From Halomonas smyrnensis AAD6 (GTDB lineage Bacteria; Pseudomonadota; Gammaproteobacteria; Pseudomonadales; Halomonadaceae): a stretch of DNA of 64,000 nucleotides. The translations under genes were made by a program, and so were the position numbers. Position 1 is the stretch's first letter; each line of letters opens with the position of its first letter. The DNA lies in the NCBI RefSeq assembly GCF_000265245.1, contig NZ_AJKS02000011.1, forward strand, positions 42,037-106,036, written 5' to 3'. The notes below the pieces were generated by a model. It saw nothing but the letters and a program-made list of their open reading frames with translations, was not told where the DNA came from and did no database searches. Below are positions 25,178 to 36,429 of the stretch, piece after piece.

Positions 25178-26566
25178 TCAGGCCGTGCGCCGCACCGCGG
25201 CCGGGCGCCACCAGGCCACCAGCAGCGCCACCGCGCTGGAGGCCAGGAGCGCGCCGAGGAACGGCGGCAGGGTCGGCACCCCACCGGGGAAGCTCGCCGC
25301 CAGCAGGCCGTCGAGGGCACTGCCCGAGGCGACCCAGCCCGGCAGCACCGCCCCGGCCAGCCCGGCGAGGCCGCCGGCCAGCGCCGCCGCGGCGCTCATC
25401 CGCGCCCACAGCCCCAGCAGCACCGGCACCACGATGGCCGCGCACAAGAGATCGGCGATCAGGAACAGCCGCAGCACCGAGAGCCCCTGCAGGGCGATCG
25501 CCACCACCGGCACCATCAGCGCCACGGTGACCAGCCGCGCCGCCCTGAGCGACAGGCCGCGGCGGCCGCTGCCGGCCACCACCAGCGAGGCGATGCCGTT
25601 CTGCAGGGTATCGACGCTGGAGGCCACCAGCGTCACCGCCAGCACCAGCGCCGGCAGCGCCAGCCAGCCCGGCGCCTCGGCGAGCAGCGCGAAGAACGGG
25701 ATCGGCGGCTCGCCCAGCGACACCCCCGCCATGGCGGCCAGCATGCCGAGGCCGCCGACCACCGCCACCACCAGCACGGTGACGGCCCCGCCCAGCCAGG
25801 CGCCGCGTCCCAGCGCCCGGTCGTCCCGGGCCGCCCACACCCGCTGCCAGTAGCCCTGGTGGAAGAGGTTGGCCGCGGTCACCGCGATCACCAGCGTCAG
25901 CGCCACGGACAGGGCGTCAGCGGCGGGAATCGACGGCAGCGCGGCCTCGGCCGGCAGCTCCGGCAGCCGGGCCAGCGCCACGCCGCCCACCAGCAGCAGC
26001 AGGGCCAGCAGCAGCCAGGCCTGCCAGCGATCGGTGGCCAGGCTCGCGCGCAGCCCGCCCAGCGCGGTGTAGAGCAGGGTCGCCGCCGCCACGCCGACCA
26101 CCACCAGCGCCACCGGCACGTCCGACAGCAGCCCGGTGATGGCGCCGATGGCGGTCAGCTCGGCGGCCAGGAAGCAGCCCATGTACAGCACCGAGACCAG
26201 CGCCACCCAGCGGCGGATGCCGGCGCCGAAGCAGGCCTCGGCGTACTCGCCGATGCTGCGTCCCTCGGGCAGGCGACGGCGGATGGCCGGGCCGAAGGCG
26301 CCGAGCACGATGAACGGCAGCGCCGAGCCGATGGCATAGCCGGCCAGGCCCAGCGGGCCGACGAAGGCGCCGATCTCGGGCGGCGCGAAGAGGATCCAGG
26401 CGCCCATGCCGGAGGCCAGGAAGGAGAGCCCCAGGGTCGGGGCCGACTGGGAGTTGCGGGCGGTGACGTAGTCGTCGAGCGGACCGTCCGCCCGACGGGC
26501 ACGCAGGCCCAGCACGGTGAAACACAAAAGCGCCGCGCCAAGCACGGCTGACGTCAGATAAGGCAT
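25178..26566 (-). CDS. SSS-family transporter under a TPP riboswitch, likely for thiamine or a precursor (ThiV-like)
   Basis: 462 residues, about thirteen membrane helices of the sodium:solute symporter type. Motifs: DDYVTARNSQSAPTLGLSFLASGMGAWI, FGAGIRRWVALVSVLYMGCFLAAELTAI, and ALGGLRASLATDRWQAW (the SSS GGxxA/TDxxQ region). The 5' leader is a TPP riboswitch whose 3' strand overlaps the ribosome site. SSS transporters controlled this way have been named ThiV and proposed to carry hydroxymethylpyrimidine or a related thiamine precursor. Function follows mostly from the riboswitch, not from the protein itself. Confidence 0.85.
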   Translation of the reverse strand: MPYLTSAVLGAALLCFTVLGLRARRADGPLDDYVTARNSQSAPTLGLSFLASGMGAWILFAPPEIGAFVGPLGLAGYAIGSALPFIVLGAFGPAIRRRLPEGRSIGEYAEACFGAGIRRWVALVSVLYMGCFLAAELTAIGAITGLLSDVPVALVVVGVAAATLLYTALGGLRASLATDRWQAWLLLALLLLVGGVALARLPELPAEAALPSIPAADALSVALTLVIAVTAANLFHQGYWQRVWAARDDRALGRGAWLGGAVTVLVVAVVGGLGMLAAMAGVSLGEPPIPFFALLAEAPGWLALPALVLAVTLVASSVDTLQNGIASLVVAGSGRRGLSLRAARLVTVALMVPVVAIALQGLSVLRLFLIADLLCAAIVVPVLLGLWARMSAAAALAGGLAGLAGAVLPGWVASGSALDGLLAASFPGGVPTLPPFLGALLASSAVALLVAWWRPAAVRRTA

Positions 26567-26572
26567 GTCGCA

Positions 26573-26662
26573 CTTCCTCCGCCGGCATGAACCGGATCAG
26601 GTTCCAGGGTCAGCGACGCACGCTCTCTCAGCCCCGCCGATGCCGGCGAGACTCCCCTGGCG
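26573..26662 (-). promoter_or_regulatory. TPP riboswitch (THI element)
   Basis: On the minus strand the conserved parts appear in order: AGGGGAG, then GGGGCTGAGA, ACCCTGGAACCTGATC, and CATGCCGGCGGAGGAAG. These match the thi-box core (CTGAGA, ACCTGATC, TGCCGGCG). The 3' end contains GGAGGAAG, the ribosome site of the SSS gene 6 nt before its ATG, so thiamine diphosphate binding should block translation. Confidence 0.95.
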
Positions 26663-26780
26663 ACAGTGAATGAATGGTGGTGGCGATCCTCAAGACAGGG
26701 CCAACATGGCCGATATCCGGATAGCCGCGCCAGCATGACACATCCTTCCCGCCATTCGAACAACCAGCCCGGACCCCGCC

Positions 26781-27458
26781 ATGCCGTTTACCGAAGCCAA
26801 GGAACACGCCCCCGGTTGCTTGCACCGGATCTTCGCCGAGCCCTACGCCGCCTTCGCCAACGGCGTCCCCGAGCGCCAGCTGCATCTGCGCGTCGCCCTC
26901 CAGGCCCTGCTGGAGGCGCCGATGCGCGAGGGGCGACTGACGCTCAGGGTGATCCACGGCTGGGAGAACGGCGTCTGCGCGCCAGAGGACCTGCGCCACA
27001 GCGACCATCCGCTGCGCACGATGGCCGACCTGCACGCCGCGGCCGAGCGCTACCGGCAGGCCGTCGAGGCGCTGGCGCCGCTGCCCGGCGAGGCCGCCAC
27101 CCTGCTCGCCGCACCGCTGGCCTCGGCCATCCACGGCGCCGAGACCGAGGGTCACGAGATCGACGCCGAGACCCGCGCCAACCCGGCCCGCTGGCCGGCG
27201 TTTCCCCGGGGGCTGTCGCTCTATACCTTCTTCAAGGTCTACCACCGCCTGACCTACGGCGAGGACGAGGCCTACCGCTCGATCCGCTGCGAGACGCCCG
27301 GAGGCCTCCGCGAGATCCACGAATTTCATCTTGAGGAAGGCGAGTTCGCCGTGGTCCGCCCCGCCGGCGACGCTCCCGGCGAGAGCCACCTGCTGCTGCA
27401 CGAGAGCCAGCTGGCGCCGGTGGGCGAGCTGCTGGAGATGGCCCTAATCCGCTCCTAG
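26781..27458 (+). CDS. Protein of unknown function
   Basis: 225 residues, soluble, no signal peptide. I do not recognise the family. The sequence has a clean coding pattern, many charged residues and aromatic clusters such as RGLSLYTFFKVYHRLTYGEDEAYRSI and EIHEFHLEEGEFAVV. Two Cys and several His are scattered without a clear metal motif. The ribosome site before the ATG is weak, so the start is uncertain. It is divergent from the riboswitch-controlled transporter; a link to thiamine is possible but unsupported. A branched RNA structure follows its stop. Confidence 0.65.
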   Translation: MPFTEAKEHAPGCLHRIFAEPYAAFANGVPERQLHLRVALQALLEAPMREGRLTLRVIHGWENGVCAPEDLRHSDHPLRTMADLHAAAERYRQAVEALAPLPGEAATLLAAPLASAIHGAETEGHEIDAETRANPARWPAFPRGLSLYTFFKVYHRLTYGEDEAYRSIRCETPGGLREIHEFHLEEGEFAVVRPAGDAPGESHLLLHESQLAPVGELLEMALIRS

Positions 27459-27474
27459 GCGATACCGGAGCGGG

Positions 27475-27526
27475 GCCTCAGGAGGAGGCAAAAGCCTCCC
27501 TGGAAGGGGCCAGGATCGCCTGAGGC
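27475..27526. other. Predicted three-way-junction RNA structure downstream of 26781-27458
   Basis: An outer stem GCCTCAGG / CCTGAGGC (27475-27482 with 27519-27526) encloses two hairpins: GGAGGC-AAAA-GCCTCC (27484-27499) and CTGG-AAGGGG-CCAG (27500-27513). No T-run follows. It could be an unusual terminator, an mRNA 3' end, or a structured RNA. Confidence 0.55.
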
Positions 27527-27582
27527 GTCATTGATCTTTAGCGCTTCGGAGGCGACCAGCGGCCCCTATTCACCGCTGCCGT

Positions 27583-28353
27583 TCAAGGCAACAGCAGCTT
27601 CGCGGTGAGGTTGAGGGTGTCCGAGGCGCTCACTCCCTCGTCGTAGAAGTTGTGCTCATAGCTGGCCGTGAACTGCACCGGATACTCCCGAATCCTCACC
27701 AGCTTGTTGAGCGCAACGCCCAGCGGCAGGCTCACCCAGTCATGCTGCTCCCAGTCATAGGTGATCGACATGTCGGAGGCCCCCGCCGACCAGCCATTCC
27801 CGAGGCTGTAGTTCACGATCGGCTGCACGATCGAGATATTCACGTCGCGGTAGTCGTCGTCTCCCGCCACCGTGAACACGTTCTGATTGAACAGCCCCCA
27901 TATCCCCCAGGGTTGGCTGGCCACGAAGCCCACTGCGGGACCGAGACCCCATTTTTCGGCGCTCAGGTCGTCTTCCCCGGTCGGCAACAGCGCTACCGCA
28001 CCGACGCCGAATCGCCCCCATGAGCGGTCGAAGGTCACCAGGTTGAACAGCGTCATGTCGGACCATCCGCTCGAGTCATTCGGCGAGTCGGTCACGTAAG
28101 GTGCGGTGAGTCGGAAGATGTTGCTGTAGTCACCCAGCGAGAACGGAATGGCGGCGCGGAACTGCAGGCGGTTTCCGTCCTCGTCGTCGAGGTTGTGGTA
28201 CCGGTACGTGTAGAAGTCCTGCAGCTGGAAGGCCATGACGGAGGCCGTCGGATCGTTGGCTTCCGAGCCCAGTCCATCCTGTTGTGCGCTGGCTACCTCC
28301 AGGGGAAGCAAGGTCGAGAAGGTAGCGATCACCAGCTTGTTAAGTGCAGACAT
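27583..28353 (-). CDS. Putative outer-membrane beta-barrel protein
   Basis: 256 residues with a signal peptide (about 1-23, ending ASA). The mature part alternates polar and hydrophobic residues in short strands (LQFRAAIPFSLGDYSNIFRLTAPYV, RFGVGAVALLPTGED) and ends TLNLTAKLLLP, a plausible barrel C-terminus. It resembles the proteins grouped near MetA-pathway porins or mis-named neuromedin U, which are of unknown role. The start at 28353 follows GGGAG. It runs in the same direction as the lipoprotein gene upstream, about 115 nt away. Confidence 0.68.
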   Translation of the reverse strand: MSALNKLVIATFSTLLPLEVASAQQDGLGSEANDPTASVMAFQLQDFYTYRYHNLDDEDGNRLQFRAAIPFSLGDYSNIFRLTAPYVTDSPNDSSGWSDMTLFNLVTFDRSWGRFGVGAVALLPTGEDDLSAEKWGLGPAVGFVASQPWGIWGLFNQNVFTVAGDDDYRDVNISIVQPIVNYSLGNGWSAGASDMSITYDWEQHDWVSLPLGVALNKLVRIREYPVQFTASYEHNFYDEGVSASDTLNLTAKLLLP

Positions 28354-28468
28354 CCGTGACTCCCTGACTCTAGTTGTCGTCCCTGAGCCCTGGCAGGCGC
28401 GCACCGAAAGAGCCGCGCACTGAGCTCTCAGCGCGGGGCATCATCTCCACTCCCTGACATCGAAGCCG

Positions 28469-28927
28469 TCACTGCCGCGAGACCCTGATGCGCACGGGTT
28501 CGCCTGGCTCGCCGGCGAAGGGATCGACATGCTCCATGCTGGTGAACAGCAGCTTACCGTCGTGAACGATGCGGGCCCGCACGCCATAGGTCATGCGCTC
28601 ATCGATGGCCGAGGGGGCATAGACCAGCCGGAACGGATAGGGTGGCTGGTCCCCGTCGACCACGTGGGTGTAGTCGGTAATGACGGTGGCGGGAGCATCC
28701 GCGCGGGACTGATCCTCCAGGGTCACGATGACCTCGGCCCCCGGCGGCAGCGCCATGCGCTCCCGATACCACACCTCGCCGCTGATGACCCTCATCAGGG
28801 AGTTGTCCGGCTGCTGCATCGACTGCTCCCCCGCCCTCTGTTGCTGGCTGCATGCCGCCAGCAACAGGACGAAAACGCCGATCATCCAAGGGCCGATCAC
28901 TGCCGCGATTCCATTTTTCGATCTCAT
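28469..28927 (-). CDS. YbaY-type lipoprotein, short form
   Basis: 152 residues. A signal sequence ends with the lipobox LLAAC; the YbaY/YscW-like domain follows (SGEVWYRERMALPPGAEVIVTLEDQ, GVRARIVHDGKLLFTS). The start at 28927 has AAGGAG upstream; that site lies inside an earlier in-frame ATG (28942). It shares the strand motif SRADAPATVI with the other YbaY-type lipoprotein at 13483-14220 but lacks the acidic tail. Envelope-anchored, function unknown. Likely in one unit with the barrel protein downstream. Confidence 0.8.
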   Translation of the reverse strand: MRSKNGIAAVIGPWMIGVFVLLLAACSQQQRAGEQSMQQPDNSLMRVISGEVWYRERMALPPGAEVIVTLEDQSRADAPATVITDYTHVVDGDQPPYPFRLVYAPSAIDERMTYGVRARIVHDGKLLFTSMEHVDPFAGEPGEPVRIRVSRQ

Positions 28928-29157
28928 TGATGACTCCTTCATGTACTAGGGCGGAGAGAAGACTCGACACCGCTGGCCGCGTCACCCCGGATAGGCCCGT
29001 GACGCCAAGGCGGGTTCATTCCAGTTCGATACCACCTCAAGGTAGCAAGGTTTCGGCGTCCCGGTAGGGCGAGCGGGAGGCCTGACATGACCCAGGGCAT
29101 GGAATCTCCCAGGCGCCAAACGCCGTACCGTCTACCGGGCAAGCCGCCCCAACCGCA

Positions 29158-29187
29158 ACGGCCCCGCCTCTCTCGAGACGGGGCCGT
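29158..29187 (-). terminator. Terminator after mmsA
   Basis: ACGGCCCCG (29158-29166) pairs with CGGGGCCGT (29179-29187) around a 12-nt loop that contains TCTCGAGA. Weak U-tract, so moderate confidence. Confidence 0.6.
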
Positions 29188-29211
29188 CGCTCACCGCCGA
29201 GCGGGAGGGGA

Positions 29212-33321
<4,110 letters not shown>

Positions 33322-33363
33322 TCGCCTCTCGCCGCCGCGCCCGCGGCGGCCCATGAAGACATC

Positions 33364-33386
33364 GCGCCGGCCCTCGTGGCCGGCGC
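33364..33386 (+). terminator. Terminator after katG
   Basis: A 9-bp stem GCGCCGGCC / GGCCGGCGC with a 5-nt loop followed by GCTTCGTT. A smaller GCCGCCGCG / CGCGGCGGC hairpin precedes it. Confidence 0.6.
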
Positions 33387-33401
33387 GCTTCGTTGGTCCG
33401 C

Positions 33402-33436
33402 CCCCTTGCCCCTTGCCCCTCACCCCTCACCCCTCG
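33402..33436. repeat. Heptanucleotide tandem repeat, five units
   Basis: CCCCTTG, CCCCTTG, CCCCTCA, CCCCTCA, CCCCTCG in a row between the katG terminator and the AEC gene. Unit length 7 bp, degenerate in the last two bases. Confidence 0.85.
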
Positions 33437-33564
33437 CCCGCGGGCGCCTGGGCCGCCTCGGGCGGGCGACGCCTCGACCACCGGACCAAAGGACATTAGA
33501 CGGTAGTATCAGATCCGCCTAGGCTGACCCCTTCATCGTGTCATCGCCCAGGAGCCGCCCCGTC

Positions 33565-34488
33565 ATGTCGTCCGTTCTCGGTGTCGTTCTGCCCATCTTC
33601 GGCCTGATCCTGGCGGGCTACCTGTGCCGCCGCACCGGCCGGCTGGGCGAGACCGCCGCCGCCGAACTCAACCGCTTCGTGGTCTGGCTGTGCCTGCCGG
33701 CGCTGCTGTTCCGCACCACGGCCAGCGCCCGCTGGGAAGAGATCTGGCATCCGGGCTTCATCGCCGCCGTGACCCTGCCGACGCTGCTGCTGTTCGCGGT
33801 CACCGTGGGCTATCGCCTGCGCGGCCGGCGCCGGCTGGTCGACGCCAGCATCGACGGCCTCGGCGCCGCCTACGCCAACACCGGCTACGTGGGCATCCCG
33901 CTGAGCCTGCTGGTACTGGGCGAGGCGGGCCTGGCACCGGCGCTGGTCGCCACCCTCATCGTGGTCTGCGTGCTGTTCGCCATCGCCGTCGTCTGCATCG
34001 AGATCGGCCTGCAGGACGAGCCCTCCTTCGCCCGAGCACTCGGCAAGGTGTTCAAGGCCCTGTCCAGGAACCCGCTGGTGGTGTCGCCGCTGCTGGGCGC
34101 GCTGTGGGCGCTCGGCGGCCCGTCGCTGGCCGGCCCCTTCGACGACTTCCTGCGCCTGCTGGGCGATGCCACCACGCCCTGCGCCCTGGTCTCGCTGGGC
34201 CTGTTCCTGGCCCAGAAGCAGAGCGGCTCCGCCGAGGGCGCCTGGGGGCTGGTCGGCCTCAAGCTGCTGGTGCATCCGCTGCTCACCTGGGTGCTGGCGT
34301 TCCACGTCTTCGCGCTGCCGCCGCTGTGGGCCAAGTCGGCGCTGCTGATGAGCGCGCTGCCCACCGGCACCGGGCCCTACATGCTGGCGGAGTTCTACGG
34401 GCGCGAGGCGGCGGTCGTCTCGCGCACCGTGCTGCTCTCGACGCTGGGCTCGGTGGTAACGCTGTCACTGTGCCTCTACTGGCTCTAG
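33565..34488 (+). CDS. AEC (auxin efflux carrier) family transporter
   Basis: 307 residues, about ten helices in two halves of five, as in the AEC/bile-acid sodium symporter fold. Motifs: VLPIFGLILAGYLCRRTGRLGE, FVVWLCLPALLFRTTA, GAAYANTGYVGIPLSLLVLGE, and MLAEFYGREAAVVSRTVLLST near the end. Bacterial AEC proteins carry malonate, malate or other organic anions; the substrate here is unknown. The start at 33565 has GGAG 11 nt upstream. Stands alone. Confidence 0.87.
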   Translation: MSSVLGVVLPIFGLILAGYLCRRTGRLGETAAAELNRFVVWLCLPALLFRTTASARWEEIWHPGFIAAVTLPTLLLFAVTVGYRLRGRRRLVDASIDGLGAAYANTGYVGIPLSLLVLGEAGLAPALVATLIVVCVLFAIAVVCIEIGLQDEPSFARALGKVFKALSRNPLVVSPLLGALWALGGPSLAGPFDDFLRLLGDATTPCALVSLGLFLAQKQSGSAEGAWGLVGLKLLVHPLLTWVLAFHVFALPPLWAKSALLMSALPTGTGPYMLAEFYGREAAVVSRTVLLSTLGSVVTLSLCLYWL

Positions 34489-34633
34489 CGGCAGTAGAGG
34501 CGACGTGATCCGTGTCGGCGATATCACCCGGAGGCGGGAGGCCGGCGCTGCCGGTGATAGAGGCCCGCCGATGCCTCGAGCGTCAAGGACGCCCGGCGAA
34601 CATTCATGCAATTGCTGCAAGCATCAATTGGGA

Positions 34634-34646
34634 TGAATTCGATTCA
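34634..34646. promoter_or_regulatory. MetR-type box upstream of the homocysteine methyltransferase gene
   Basis: TGAA-TTCGA-TTCA fits the E. coli MetR consensus TGAA-N5-TTCA exactly. It lies inside a larger perfect dyad GATGAAT-TCG-ATTCATC (34632-34648), about 97 nt before the ATG. Confidence 0.7.
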
Positions 34647-34742
34647 TCTTGAAGCCGGAAAACCTTCATTGGTGACGGGGCCTGAACGACTGCCAGAATG
34701 CGGCCTGACTCCAGACACCTGCCACCGCGGAGGCATGCATCC

Positions 34743-35792
34743 ATGGCACACGACCTGATCACCCAACGACTCGACCGGGGCCCCCTCATCTGTGCCGAGG
34801 GCTTCCTGTTCGAGCTTGAACGGCGCGGCTATCTCTCCGCCGGCGAGTTCGTTCCCGAAGTGGCATTGCTGCGCCCGGACGCGCTGGAAACGCTGCACCG
34901 GGACTTCCAGCATGCGGGGTCAGACGTGGTTCAGGCCTTCACCTACAACGGCCACCGCGAAAAAATGAAGGTCATCGGCAAGGAGGATCTGCTGGAACCG
35001 CTGAATCGGGCCGCGTTGAGGATTGCCCGCAAGGTGGCCGATGAGAAGGCCGGCAACCTGATGGCCGGCAACATCTCCAACAGCAACGTCTGGGACCCCG
35101 AGGATCCGGCCTCGCAGCAGAGCGTGCGCGACATGTTCGACGAGATGGTGCAGTGGGCCGTCGAGGAAGGCGCCGACTTCATCATCGCGGAAACCTTCTA
35201 CTATGCCGGAGAAGCCGAGGCGGCCCTGGAGGCGATCAAGGCCAAGGGGCTGCCCGCCGTCGTCACCCTGGCGCCGATGGCCGAGGATCGCATGATCGAT
35301 GGCCCCGGCATCGTGGAAACCTGCCTCGCCCTGGAGCAGAAGGGCGCCAGCGTGGTCGGCCTGAACTGCTTCAGAGGCCCGGATACCATGCGGCCCTGGA
35401 TCCAGCGGATTCGCGATGCCGTGGCCTGCCATGTAGCGGCGCTGCCGGTCACCTATCGTACCACCGAGCAGGAGCCGACCTTCTTCAACCTCTCCGACCA
35501 GCAGGGATGCGGCTGCCCGGCGCCCCATGGACGCCCCTTCCCGACCGCCCTGGATCCGCTGTTCTGCAACCGCTACGAACTCGGCGCCTTTGCTCGCGAC
35601 GTTCATGCCCAGGGGGTCAACTACCTCGGCGTCTGCTGCGGCGCATCGCCGATGCACGTGCGTGAGGTCGCCATGGCGGTGGGACGCGAACCGGAAGCCG
35701 CCCAGTTTGCGGAGCGCATGGAGAACCACTTCATGTACGGCTCCCATGATCGCCTGCCGGACCACATCGCCGCCCTGGGGGAAAAGGCCTGA
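34743..35792 (+). CDS. Homocysteine S-methyltransferase, betaine-homocysteine methyltransferase-like
   Basis: 349 residues, S-methyltransferase (PF02574) barrel. It should transfer a methyl group to homocysteine to give methionine. The zinc cysteines are visible: GLNCFRG and the pair in GVCCGASPMHVRE. The N-terminal stretch AEGFLFELERRGYLSAGEF resembles the GGFVFALEKRGYVKAG of mammalian BHMT, which points to glycine betaine as methyl donor, a natural choice in a halophile; that is inference. The long BHMT C-terminal dimerisation arm is mostly absent. GGAGG lies 9 nt before the ATG. A MetR-type box is upstream. A GNAT gene follows 45 nt later. Confidence 0.85.
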   Translation: MAHDLITQRLDRGPLICAEGFLFELERRGYLSAGEFVPEVALLRPDALETLHRDFQHAGSDVVQAFTYNGHREKMKVIGKEDLLEPLNRAALRIARKVADEKAGNLMAGNISNSNVWDPEDPASQQSVRDMFDEMVQWAVEEGADFIIAETFYYAGEAEAALEAIKAKGLPAVVTLAPMAEDRMIDGPGIVETCLALEQKGASVVGLNCFRGPDTMRPWIQRIRDAVACHVAALPVTYRTTEQEPTFFNLSDQQGCGCPAPHGRPFPTALDPLFCNRYELGAFARDVHAQGVNYLGVCCGASPMHVREVAMAVGREPEAAQFAERMENHFMYGSHDRLPDHIAALGEKA

Positions 35793-35837
35793 AGGGGCCG
35801 CTACCCTGAACCTGCGTACGGCAGCCAAGGAATCCGC

Positions 35838-36377
35838 ATGGAATTCTCGCAAGGCGCCCAAGGGCGCGATCAGGCGCTCGTCGAACTGTTCACGGCGACC
35901 TTCACCGCCGCCGAGGGAGCGTCGGAAGGCACGCTGATCGGCGATCTGGTGGGTAACCTGCTGTCTCGCACACCCGCGCCGGATCGGCATGTCTTCACCG
36001 CCGAGTCCGATGGTGCGGTCATCGGCGCGGCGATCTTCTCGAGGCTGACCTACGACCAGGATGACCGGCGCGTGCGGGTGCTCGGCCCGGTGGCGGTGGC
36101 GACCGAGTGGCAAGGCCAGGGGGTCGGACGGCAGCTGCTGACCCATGCCCTGCAGGCGCTGCGTGAGGCAGGCATCGACATCGTCGTGACCTATGGTGAC
36201 CCGACCTACTACTCGCGTGTCGGCTTTGCGCCGGTCACCACGACCATCATCCCGGCGCCGTTCGCGCTGCAATACCCCGAGGGCTGGCTCGCACAACCGC
36301 TCACCGAGGCCGAGATGACGCCGCTGAGGGGCAGGGCCCGCTGTGTCGAGGCGTTCAACGACCCGGCCTTCTGGTGA
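35838..36377 (+). CDS. GNAT family N-acetyltransferase (YhbS-like)
   Basis: 179 residues. The acetyl-CoA loop is VATEWQGQGVGRQLL (about residues 88-102, the Q/RxxGxG motif), preceded by the beta strand VRVLGPVAV and followed by VTYGDPTYYSRVGFAPV, typical of YhbS/COG3153 proteins. The acceptor substrate is unknown. It runs in the same direction as the methyltransferase gene and may be cotranscribed; it converges on selO. Confidence 0.85.
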   Translation: MEFSQGAQGRDQALVELFTATFTAAEGASEGTLIGDLVGNLLSRTPAPDRHVFTAESDGAVIGAAIFSRLTYDQDDRRVRVLGPVAVATEWQGQGVGRQLLTHALQALREAGIDIVVTYGDPTYYSRVGFAPVTTTIIPAPFALQYPEGWLAQPLTEAEMTPLRGRARCVEAFNDPAFW

Positions 36378-36429
36378 CAGACGCGCCGGGCGAGTCGTGG
36401 GCCCCTGTCGCGGTGACGATGCGCTCGCG

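Noticed and set aside
34527..34560. TATCACC ... GGTGATA inverted repeat after the AEC gene.
   Set aside because: The arms are short, the loop is long and one arm has an extra base; it may be a weak terminator but is not strong enough to list.
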